Origin: JBCCXL01 sp039191605
GTDB taxonomy: Bacteria > Acidobacteriota > Thermoanaerobaculia > Multivoradales > JAHZIX01
Assembly: GCA_039191605.1 (NCBI GenBank)
Contig: JBCCXL010000006.1
Coordinates: forward strand, 1 to 64,000
Reading direction: 5' to 3'
DNA: 64,000 nucleotides
The notes under the pieces were generated by a model. The model had not been told where the DNA came from. It ran no database searches and worked only from the letters and a program-made list of their open reading frames with translations. The first letter of the stretch is position 1; every line of letters begins with the position of its first letter. Below are positions 40,642 through 47,033 of the stretch, piece by piece. The position numbers and the translations under genes are program-made.

Positions 40642-41007
40642 TCACTTGGCCTTTTTCTTCAGGTCGTCCCGACGCTCTTCAATGCGCGCCGCGCGACCGC
40701 GCAGCTGACGCAGATAGTAGAGCTTGGAACGACGCACCTTACCCCGGCGCACCACCTCGATCTTCTGCAGGATCGGGGAGTGAATGGGGAAGACGCGCTC
40801 GACACCGATGCCGCCAGAAATCTTGCGGACGGTGAAGCTCTCTCGGGTGCCGCCACCGCGGCGGGAGATCACGACCCCCTCGAAAATCTGGATCCGCTCC
40901 TTACCGCCCTCGCGCACGCGCACGTGAACTCGAGCGGTATCTCCGGCGCGGAACTCCGGAATGTCGGGCCGCAGATAGGCTTCTTCGACGCTTTGCAACC
41001 TGTTCAT
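40642..41007 (-). CDS. rplS: 50S ribosomal protein L19
   Basis: A 121-residue ribosomal protein. Family signatures are FRAGDTARVHVRVREGGKERIQIFEG, VISRRGGGTRESFTVRKISGGIGVERVFP and the basic C-terminus VRRSKLYYLRQLRGRAARI. AAGG precedes the ATG. It follows trmD by 96 bases in the conserved order. Confidence 0.96.
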   Translation of the reverse strand: MNRLQSVEEAYLRPDIPEFRAGDTARVHVRVREGGKERIQIFEGVVISRRGGGTRESFTVRKISGGIGVERVFPIHSPILQKIEVVRRGKVRRSKLYYLRQLRGRAARIEERRDDLKKKAK

Positions 41008-41103
41008 GGTTCGCTACCTTCTATCGTTTGAATCCGTGGCCCTCAGGGTGGAGGCAGGCTCCTCGTGGAGATCCGTCACCCGTCCGCAGCCGCAGGGGAT
41101 AAA

Positions 41104-41973
41104 TTATTTCGTATCACTCGTTTGCATTGCAACCGCCAAGCCTTCTACGGCTTCTTCAGTCGGCACGTTGCCGGTCAGCGCATTGCCAGTCTGTGTCTTG
41201 TCAGCCTCGGCAGGAGAGGCCTGGGAATCGGGAGTGTCGCCCCACGGCAAGTCGAGGCGCTCCCATTCTTCCCGCTGATGGGCGGTGAGATCCTGTGGTG
41301 AAAACCGCGCGAGGAGGTCCGGGCGCTTGCGCGCCGTCGCCCGCAGCGCCGCCCGCTGACGCCAATCCTCAATCGCGGCGTGATCGCCGGAGAGCAGCAC
41401 CGGGGGGACCTCCAGCCCGGCGAGCTGCGCCGGCCGCGTGTAGTGCGGATGGTCCAGCAGCCCGTTCCGGAAGCTGTCGTTGACCACCGAGTCGGCGAGC
41501 CCCACCACGCCCGGGATCTGCCTCGACAGGGCCTCTACCAGCACCATGGCGGGTAGCTCTCCGCCAGACAGAACAAAGTCTCCGATGGAGACCTCTTCGT
41601 CTACCACGGTGTCCAGCACCCGCTCGTCGATCCCTTCGTAGCGACCGCAGAGCAGCACCAGATGATCCTGCGCCGCCAGCTGCCGCACCCGCGCTTCCGC
41701 CAGCGGTCGTCCCTGCGGGGAAAGCAACACTCGGTGGGCTCCGGCGGTGCTCAGCGATTCCACCGCGCTGATCCAGGGCTGCGCGGTCATCACCATCCCC
41801 CCGCCTCCGCCGTAGGGCTCGTCGTCCACGCTGCGGTGCCGATCCTCGGTGTAGCGACGCAGGTCGTGCACCTCCACCTGCAGCAGCTCTCGCTCCAGCG
41901 CACGCCCCAAAAGAGAAGTGGCTAGGAAGGGCCCGAAGAGCTCCGGGAAGATGGTTAGGACGTCGATGCGCAT
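41104..41973 (-). CDS. trmD: tRNA (guanine37-N1)-methyltransferase
   Basis: A 289-residue enzyme methylating G37 of tRNAs with S-adenosylmethionine. MRIDVLTIFPELF, DDEPYGGGGGMVMTAQPW, LLCGRYEGIDERV, and EVSIGDFVLSGGELPAMVLVE (trefoil-knot SAM site) with PHYTRPAQLAGLEVPPVLLSGDHAAI are all present. The last 45 residues are an acidic extension beyond the normal 245-residue length. The start overlaps the end of rimM by 19 bases. Confidence 0.96.
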   Translation of the reverse strand: MRIDVLTIFPELFGPFLATSLLGRALERELLQVEVHDLRRYTEDRHRSVDDEPYGGGGGMVMTAQPWISAVESLSTAGAHRVLLSPQGRPLAEARVRQLAAQDHLVLLCGRYEGIDERVLDTVVDEEVSIGDFVLSGGELPAMVLVEALSRQIPGVVGLADSVVNDSFRNGLLDHPHYTRPAQLAGLEVPPVLLSGDHAAIEDWRQRAALRATARKRPDLLARFSPQDLTAHQREEWERLDLPWGDTPDSQASPAEADKTQTGNALTGNVPTEEAVEGLAVAMQTSDTK

Positions 41974-42497
41974 GCTTCCAACAATCCGTCAGGAAGGGTG
42001 ACTCGAAGGGTGGCGGAATCCAGATTCAGCTCGTCGATAAAGGCTTGAACGAAGGGGATCGGCACGACGCCCTGGGGGCCGGAGACCACCAGCAGCAGAC
42101 CGCCGCCGTCCTCCACCACGTCCACCACTTCTCCGAGATCTCCCGAGTGCCGATCGCTACAGCGACAGCCGATGAGCTCGAAGTGGTAGACCTCGCCTTG
42201 CGGCGCCGGAGGGATCTCCTGCCGGGAGACGGTGAGCTTCGCTCCGCTGAGCCCCTGGGCGGCCTGTCGATCGGCAACCCCGGCAAAGCGGAGCACTACG
42301 CCGCCGCGATGAGGGCGGGATGCCTCCACCATCAGGTGACGGCTGCCGCCGGAGCTCAGCTCAGCGATCATCACCGAACCGGGCTCGAAGCGCCGAGGGT
42401 TGTCCGACTCGACCTGGACCGTCAGCTCGCCGCGCACCCCGTGGGGGCGCCCCACCCGCCCCACCAGTACCCGCTCGAAAGCGCTTCCGTCGGGCAT
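41955..42497 (-). CDS. rimM: Ribosome maturation factor RimM
   Basis: A 180-residue 16S processing factor that binds S19. FERVLVGRVGRPHGVRGELTVQV is the N-terminal domain start; the PRC-barrel part includes DRHSGDLGEVVDVVEDGGGLLLVV and VPIPFVQAFIDELNLDSATLRVTLPDGLLE. I chose the ATG at 42497, which gives the normal family length and starts 19 bases after the khpA stop; an upstream ATG would overlap khpA. It overlaps trmD by 19 bases. Confidence 0.94.
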   Translation of the reverse strand: MPDGSAFERVLVGRVGRPHGVRGELTVQVESDNPRRFEPGSVMIAELSSGGSRHLMVEASRPHRGGVVLRFAGVADRQAAQGLSGAKLTVSRQEIPPAPQGEVYHFELIGCRCSDRHSGDLGEVVDVVEDGGGLLLVVSGPQGVVPIPFVQAFIDELNLDSATLRVTLPDGLLEACASTS

Positions 42498-42516
42498 CGG
42501 GGGCGACTCGCTGAAG

Positions 42517-42762
42517 TCAGTCGTCGAGGACCTCGAGCTCATAGCGCCGCTCTTCCTTCTCACCGCGAATCTCCAGCAGAGAACGCAGCGCGCGGACAGT
42601 GCGGCCGTGGCGGCCGATGATCTTGCCGATATCGCCCTCGGCAGCAGCGATCTCGAGCACCACCTCCGAGCGGGTGGCGCGCACGCGCTCCACCTCGACC
42701 TCTTCGGGCTCGTCCACCATCAGCTGAACTACGGCCTCCAGTCGTTCGGCGAGGTCAGCCAT
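42517..42762 (-). CDS. khpA: KH-domain RNA-binding protein KhpA
   Basis: An 81-residue single KH-domain protein. VVQLMVDEPEEVEVE and the GDIGKIIGRHGRTVRALRSLL loop (GxxG-type RNA-binding motif) are the KhpA/YlqC signature. It works with KhpB in RNA binding in other bacteria. It lies between rpsP (5-base gap) and rimM, the standard position. Confidence 0.95.
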   Translation of the reverse strand: MADLAERLEAVVQLMVDEPEEVEVERVRATRSEVVLEIAAAEGDIGKIIGRHGRTVRALRSLLEIRGEKEERRYELEVLDD

Positions 42763-42767
42763 GACGT

Positions 42768-43181
42768 TCAGGAGGCCTCGTCAGCAGGGGTGGCTTCCGC
42801 CTCTTCGGCGGCCTCTGGAGCAGCCTCGGCGGCCGGCTCAGGGGCAGCCTCAGCAGCGGCTTCCGCGGCCGGCTCAGCAGCGGCAGCCTCAGCAGCGGCA
42901 GGCTCAGCGCTGGCCTCGGTCTCCGCAGCGGACTCTTCCGCCGACGGCTCCTCGTACTGACGCACCAGCTTGCGCACCGTCGGCGAGAGCTGAGCTCCGC
43001 GACCGACCCAATGCTCGACCTTCTCTTGGTCCACCTTCAGGATGATGGGATCGACGGTGGGGTTGTAGTAGCCCACCTCGTCCACCGCTGCGCCTTCCGG
43101 CCGCTTGCGGGAATCCGACACCACCAGCCGATAGAAGGGGCTGTGGGTCGAGCCCATGCGGCGCAAACGAATCTTCAACAT
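42768..43181 (-). CDS. rpsP: 30S ribosomal protein S16
   Basis: A 137-residue protein. MLKIRLRRMGSTHSPFYRLVVSDSRKRPEG opens the family fold, and EVGYYNPTVDP and VEHWVGRGAQLSPTVRKLV follow. Residues from about 85 are an Ala/Glu/Pro repeat tail not found in the usual 80-90-residue protein. The ATG at 43181 has GGAGAG upstream; a 12-residue extension is unlikely. It heads the rpsP-khpA-rimM-trmD-rplS unit, which is here separated from ffh by 5.3 kb. Confidence 0.96.
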   Translation of the reverse strand: MLKIRLRRMGSTHSPFYRLVVSDSRKRPEGAAVDEVGYYNPTVDPIILKVDQEKVEHWVGRGAQLSPTVRKLVRQYEEPSAEESAAETEASAEPAAAEAAAAEPAAEAAAEAAPEPAAEAAPEAAEEAEATPADEAS

Positions 43182-43639
43182 GGTCTCTCCAAAATCTCCG
43201 GGTGCCGCGGGGATCACCTGACCGGTAGTCGGCGGATCCCTCGACCCGTGCCTCCGCGCTGCCGACGGCGGAGGCCGCAGCGCCTTACGTTCGAACGTGT
43301 TCGGGCAATTGCTTTGATGTGGCCCGCTCAGGAATCTACCAGGCAGCCCACGAGACGGCAGGAATCGGTGGGGCCGATCTGCCGGAAGCCCTGAATAGTA
43401 GCAGGAAGACGACTCGATGCCTAGAGCTCACCAATTCCCCCTTTCGCTCCCTTCCCATGGCGCTCCGCGGCACCCGTCAGCCGCTACTCCAGGCCCCACT
43501 CCAGTCTTCCCAGCGGCGCCGGGCGCCATCTTCTCTCTCTCGGCTCCATACTTATCTCTTTCCATTTGCACTGTATTGGTAGACGGGCGCTCCTTCCATT
43601 CCGGAATGGATTCGACCCGTCGAGAACAGGAACCTCATC
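43182..43639. other. Divergent intergenic region rpsP / DPDG-repeat peptide
   Basis: About 460 bases. It must hold the rpsP operon promoter, which I cannot place. A 16-bp perfect palindrome sits at 43595-43610 (see separate entry). Nothing else was recognised. Confidence 0.35.
43595..43610. promoter_or_regulatory. 16-bp perfect palindrome upstream of DPDG-repeat gene
   Basis: TCCATTCC/GGAATGGA is perfectly self-complementary and lies 30 bases before the ATG at 43640, a position suited to an operator. No cognate regulator is identified. Confidence 0.4.
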
Positions 43640-44032
43640 ATGACTCTCCACGCCCACTCCCCTCACCGTCACCCCGCCAACGCCCTCCGGCCCTTCGCCT
43701 CGGGTCGCACTCTGCCTCTTGCTCTGATCCTCGCTCTAGGTCTCGCCTTGAGTCTGAGCTTCGTACTTCCCTTCGGTCTACCCAGTGAGGAGGCCGGCGG
43801 AGAGGCCGGCGCCGGGATGGATCCCGATGGCCGCTGGATCTCCCCAGCAGCCTCCCCCACTGCCCATAGCGCGGAATCGTTTCCCGGGAAACGATTCACC
43901 TCTCCCGGAGAAGCTGGCGCCGGGATGGACCCGGATGGCCGCTGGAGCGGCCTCGAGAGCCTCTTCGGTCAGCCAGGGGATGCGGGAGCCGGGATGGATC
44001 CTGACGGTCGCCGACCCCTGAATTGGGGTTAA
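43640..44032 (+). CDS. Small exported peptide with three AGAGMDPDGR repeats
   Basis: A 130-residue protein of unknown function. Residues 24-46 are a hydrophobic signal/anchor segment. The rest is built around three copies of G(E/D)AGAGMDPDGR(W/R) at 54-66, 90-102 and 113-125, separated by unrelated linkers. The three DNA copies differ mainly at third codon positions, so the peptide motif, not the DNA, seems conserved. A 24-bp palindrome (43874-43897) codes for the second linker. It precedes an ECF sigma gene by 70 bases across a hairpin. Possible roles are a signalling or cell-surface peptide; this is inference. Confidence 0.62.
   Translation: MTLHAHSPHRHPANALRPFASGRTLPLALILALGLALSLSFVLPFGLPSEEAGGEAGAGMDPDGRWISPAASPTAHSAESFPGKRFTSPGEAGAGMDPDGRWSGLESLFGQPGDAGAGMDPDGRRPLNWG
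43874..43897. repeat. 24-bp perfect palindrome inside the DPDG-repeat gene
   Basis: Twelve-base arms (43874-43885 and 43886-43897) centred on CCCGGG are fully complementary. It codes for part of the linker between peptide repeats 1 and 2. Could be a protein-binding site or a palindromic insertion. Confidence 0.7.
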
Positions 44033-44057
44033 CAGCCCACTTCCATTAAAATAATAA

Positions 44058-44078
44058 CGGGCTCCAATATGGAGCCCG
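44058..44078. terminator. Hairpin between DPDG-repeat gene and ECF sigma gene
   Basis: A perfect 8-bp stem CGGGCTCC/GGAGCCCG with a 5-base loop. A T-rich stretch follows on the minus-strand side and only ATCTTCAT on the plus side, so plus-strand termination may be partial, leaving some read-through to the sigma gene. Confidence 0.5.
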
Positions 44079-44102
44079 ATCTTCATATGCTGCTATAAAT
44101 AC

Positions 44103-44681
44103 ATGACAGACCCTCGTCGAGATTATCGACGAAATCCGGTGCCTGACGATCCAACTCTCCAACCTCCCCCAGACTCCTCCAGCCCCTGGCCCGATGAGGA
44201 GCTGGAACAACTCCTAGCTCGGCTCTATCCACAGCTACGACAGATCCTCGCCCGCCACCGTGTGCCCTTCGACGATGCCGACGACGTGCTGCAGGACGCC
44301 CTCCTGGTCTTGCTTCGCAAAGCACACCAAGTTCGCAACCCTGAAGCCTATTTAGTGACCACTCTGCAATACCGCTGTCGGATGTATTGGCGTGCCCGCG
44401 CGCACCAGCGATCGTTGCGGGCAGAGCAAGAGCTCCTGGAGGAGGTAGCCGTCCCCGGCCCTCTGCCCCAACAATGCGCGACCCAGCGCCTCGATCTGGA
44501 ACGCTGCCTCGCCAGCCTGCCGGCCCCGGCGCGGCGCCTCGTGAGGCTGCGCTACGGCCTCGGCTACACGGCGCGGGAGCTGGCTCCACTCCTCGGCCTT
44601 AGCGTCGACGCCGTTCGTCAACGCTCCGTCTATGCCCGGCGCCGATTCAGCGCTGACCTGAGACATGCGGAGCTGCCCTAA
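44103..44681 (+). CDS. ECF-type RNA polymerase sigma factor
   Basis: A 192-residue sigma-70 family factor. Region 2 is seen in LARLYPQLRQILARHRVPFDDADDVLQDALLVLL and PEAYLVTTLQYRCRMYWRAR; region 4 in RLVRLRYGLGYTARELAPLLGLSVDAVRQRSVYARRRF, a helix-turn-helix for -35 recognition. A Pro-rich 30-residue N-terminal extension precedes region 2. No ribosome site is evident before the ATG. The zinc-finger/TPR protein encoded 155 bases downstream may act as its regulator. Target promoters unknown. Confidence 0.85.
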   Translation: MTDPRRDYRRNPVPDDPTLQPPPDSSSPWPDEELEQLLARLYPQLRQILARHRVPFDDADDVLQDALLVLLRKAHQVRNPEAYLVTTLQYRCRMYWRARAHQRSLRAEQELLEEVAVPGPLPQQCATQRLDLERCLASLPAPARRLVRLRYGLGYTARELAPLLGLSVDAVRQRSVYARRRFSADLRHAELP

Positions 44682-44712
44682 TTCCCTTTTGAACCTCACG
44701 CCCGACGACCTC

Positions 44713-44793
44713 AGCGATATGCCCCCAGCGATATGCCCCTCATCGATATGCCCCTCGGCGATATGCCCCTCGGCGATATGCCCCTCGATGACA
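44713..44793. repeat. 15-bp tandem repeat between sigma and zinc-finger/TPR genes
   Basis: Five units of the type CGGCGATATGCCCCT (first one base shorter), followed by a degenerate sixth. Each unit contains an in-frame ATG. Confidence 0.8.
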
Positions 44794-44840
44794 TGAACTT
44801 CGGCGACCTGACCAGCCGGCGATACGAGAACCAGCCATGA
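44733..44840 (+). CDS. Pentapeptide-repeat mini-ORF coupled to the TPR gene
   Basis: A 35-residue open frame encoded by the tandem repeat: MPLID, MPLGD, MPLGD, MPLDD, MNFGD, then LTSRRYENQP. Its TGA overlaps the ATG of the next gene as ATGA, which is typical of translational coupling. No Shine-Dalgarno precedes the first ATG. It may be a genuine small peptide, a translation-tuning leader, or a chance frame in a repeat. Confidence 0.35.
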   Translation: MPLIDMPLGDMPLGDMPLDDMNFGDLTSRRYENQP

Positions 44841-46477
44841 AAGACGAGCACCACCTCCTGCGCACTCATTATGCGGACCTGATGCGCGGCAAGACGCCGC
44901 CCCGCTGGCTGCTTCACCGGCTCTTCCGACACCTGCTGGAGCTCTGCCCTACCTGTCGCCACGAATGGCAGAGCTACTGCGATGAGCATCGCCACCGGGA
45001 CGCTGGCTTTCCCCTCGGTAGCCGCCCCCCATCCCGCCCCGGCAGAGCGGAAGACGGATGGACCCCGACAATGGGGAGCCCAGAACTGGAGAACCTAGAC
45101 GTGGCGAACCGGGAGGTGGTGAACCCGGCGCTTTTGAGACCAGAAGAGGAGGCAGCCGTCTCCGCCCTCGACGAGCTGACCTCGACCTTCTCTTCGGCGC
45201 TCCCCCTCCACTCCTCATCCCGACCCTCATCCCACCCCTCTGCTCCCTCGTCGAACCGCCCGACAGCCCCCTCATCGAAGGGCGCCCTCTCCCGTGACAC
45301 CGAATCGATCTCCGATCAGCGTATAGCGGAAGTCTTCGAACGAGTCCGGGCAATGCGGCAGCAAATCACCGAAGACCAGCAGCAGGCGATGGATCTCTTC
45401 TCCGAGCTGATGGCTCTACCGGATACCGCCAGCCGGGTGCAGCGAGTACGGCGCAGCTCCCGATTCCGCAGCTGGTCGCTCTGCGACCTCCTGCTGCAGC
45501 AAAGCCATGAAGCGGGATTCCGAGACCCCGCGTTCGCCGAAGAGCTAGCGGAGCTAGCGGTGGAGAGCGCCTGGGTGCTGGAGCATAGTGAGCTACCGGG
45601 GGCCACCGTCGCCGACCTGCTGGCCCGGGGTTGGGGAATTCTGGCCAACGCTCGTCGGCTCATGGGGAGACTCTCCCTCGCCGGGGAGACCTTCTTGATG
45701 GCCTACTTCTTTCTCGAGCAGGGCACCGGCGACCCCATCGTGATTGCCGAGATCCTGGGCTACGAAGCTTCCCTGCGGCGAGATCAGCGACAGCTGGACC
45801 TCGCCCTGCGCCTGCTGCGCAAGGTGGATTCGATCTACCGTCGCACCGGTGAAGACCACCTCCAGGGGCGCACCGCCTTGAAGATCGCCCTCACACTCCA
45901 CGATCACGGAGAGATCACCGCCGCCCTCGCCCAGACAGAGCGCGCCCAGCAGCTCGTCGACGCCAGCCGGGAGCCCCGGCTCGAGCTCGCAGTAGGGCAT
46001 ACCCAGGTGCTGCTGCTCCACGAGGCGGGACTCGGCGCTCAGGCCCGGGCCGCCTTCGAACAGCTTCAGCCGCTCTACGAGCGCTTCGACGACCGCTGGA
46101 CCCAGCTTCGTCGGCAATGGGTCGCCGGCAAAATCGCCGCCGGCCTCGGCGAAGTCGAGGATGCCGAGGTCGCTCTGCGCCAGGCCCGAGAAGGGTTCAT
46201 TCGTCAGGGGCTGGGCTACGACACGGCCCTGGTCTCCCTGGACCTCTCGGCCCTGCTGCTCCAGCAGGGCCGCACCATCGAGGTGCGCGAGCTGGCGCGA
46301 CAGATGATCAGCCTCTTCACCTCCCTCGATCTCGAGCAGGAAGCCCTCAGCGCCCTGATCACCTTCTGCGAGGCGGCCAATGCGGAGCGGGCGACCGTGG
46401 AGGCCGCCCGCAAAACGCTGCGTCACCTGGATCAGCTCTACCGACGGCGCCGCCGCTGCGGCTCGCTGCCTAGTTGA
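44837..46477 (+). CDS. Zinc-finger (anti-sigma-like) / TPR-type regulatory protein
   Basis: A 546-residue cytoplasmic protein. Residues 5-45 carry HHLLRTHYADLMRG and HLLELCPTCRHEW, a His-x4-Cys-x2-Cys arrangement (His32, Cys37, Cys40) close to zf-HC2 anti-sigma domains. A Ser/Pro-rich linker (about 110-155) follows, then helical TPR-like repeats from about 215 to 540 (for example LGYEASLRRDQRQLDLALRLLRKVDSIYRRTG). This architecture commonly accompanies ECF sigma genes in Acidobacteriota, so it probably controls the sigma factor encoded just upstream. No membrane segment is seen, unlike typical anti-sigma factors. Confidence 0.75.
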   Translation: MKDEHHLLRTHYADLMRGKTPPRWLLHRLFRHLLELCPTCRHEWQSYCDEHRHRDAGFPLGSRPPSRPGRAEDGWTPTMGSPELENLDVANREVVNPALLRPEEEAAVSALDELTSTFSSALPLHSSSRPSSHPSAPSSNRPTAPSSKGALSRDTESISDQRIAEVFERVRAMRQQITEDQQQAMDLFSELMALPDTASRVQRVRRSSRFRSWSLCDLLLQQSHEAGFRDPAFAEELAELAVESAWVLEHSELPGATVADLLARGWGILANARRLMGRLSLAGETFLMAYFFLEQGTGDPIVIAEILGYEASLRRDQRQLDLALRLLRKVDSIYRRTGEDHLQGRTALKIALTLHDHGEITAALAQTERAQQLVDASREPRLELAVGHTQVLLLHEAGLGAQARAAFEQLQPLYERFDDRWTQLRRQWVAGKIAAGLGEVEDAEVALRQAREGFIRQGLGYDTALVSLDLSALLLQQGRTIEVRELARQMISLFTSLDLEQEALSALITFCEAANAERATVEAARKTLRHLDQLYRRRRRCGSLPS

Positions 46478-46525
46478 TACAGACTGGCCAGTTGATACAG
46501 ACTGGCTAGTTGATTCAGGCTAGCT
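46472..46525. repeat. 18-bp tandem repeat, three units
   Basis: AGTTGATACAGACTGGCC-type units start at 46472, 46490 and 46508; the third is diverged. The first overlaps the TPR gene stop codon. Confidence 0.75.
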
Positions 46526-46540
46526 AGCCCAGTCGATCAG

Positions 46541-46581
46541 CAAAACAAAACCCGGGCAGGTCGCGCAGACCGGCCCGGGTT
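46541..46581 (-). terminator. Intrinsic terminator of DUF4332 gene
   Basis: A 9-bp perfect stem (46549-46557 with 46573-46581, AACCCGGGC/GCCCGGGTT) is followed on the minus strand by TTTTGTTTTG. It lies 45 bases past the DUF4332 stop. Confidence 0.78.
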
Positions 46582-46625
46582 CTGAGATCCAAGATTCTTC
46601 GTTGCGAGGAAACCCTCGCAGAGAA

Positions 46626-47033
46626 TCAGTGGGTGATGGTGGGATCCAGCTCCTTCGCGGAGGCGATCCAAGCCTCTACCTGCGCCAGTCCCGGCACCGC
46701 GCGGGTGAGCTTCTTCTCAGCGTTGGCCTCCCGCAGCTTGGCGGTGAGGTTCTCGGCGTTGCGGTGGCGCAGCTCCTTGATGGTGTCCACGCCGCCGGCC
46801 TCCAGCAGCTCGCTGAACTGCTTGCCGATGCCCTTGATGCGCATCAGGTCAGCAAGGTTGGCCCACTTCAACAGCAGCTTCTCGGAGATGTCGGCGGCTT
46901 CCGCCACCTTCTTGCGGCCAGCGCGGCTGGCGCAATGCTTCAGCAGGTCGTTGGTAGTGTGAATCCCGGCGGCCTCCAGCTTGGAACCGTAGCTGGGACC
47001 GATGCCCTCGATTTCTTCGATGCGGTAGCTCAT
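46626..47033 (-). CDS. DUF4332 helix-hairpin-helix protein
   Basis: A 135-residue protein made of two helix-hairpin-helix-like units. IEEIEGIGPSYGSKLEAAGIHTTNDLL and LMRIKGIGKQFSELLEAGGVDTIKELRHRN are the DUF4332 signature, related to DNA-binding HhH domains of ligases and polymerases. Function unknown; non-specific DNA binding is plausible. GGAGAA lies before the ATG. Monocistronic with its own terminator. Confidence 0.87.
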   Translation of the reverse strand: MSYRIEEIEGIGPSYGSKLEAAGIHTTNDLLKHCASRAGRKKVAEAADISEKLLLKWANLADLMRIKGIGKQFSELLEAGGVDTIKELRHRNAENLTAKLREANAEKKLTRAVPGLAQVEAWIASAKELDPTITH

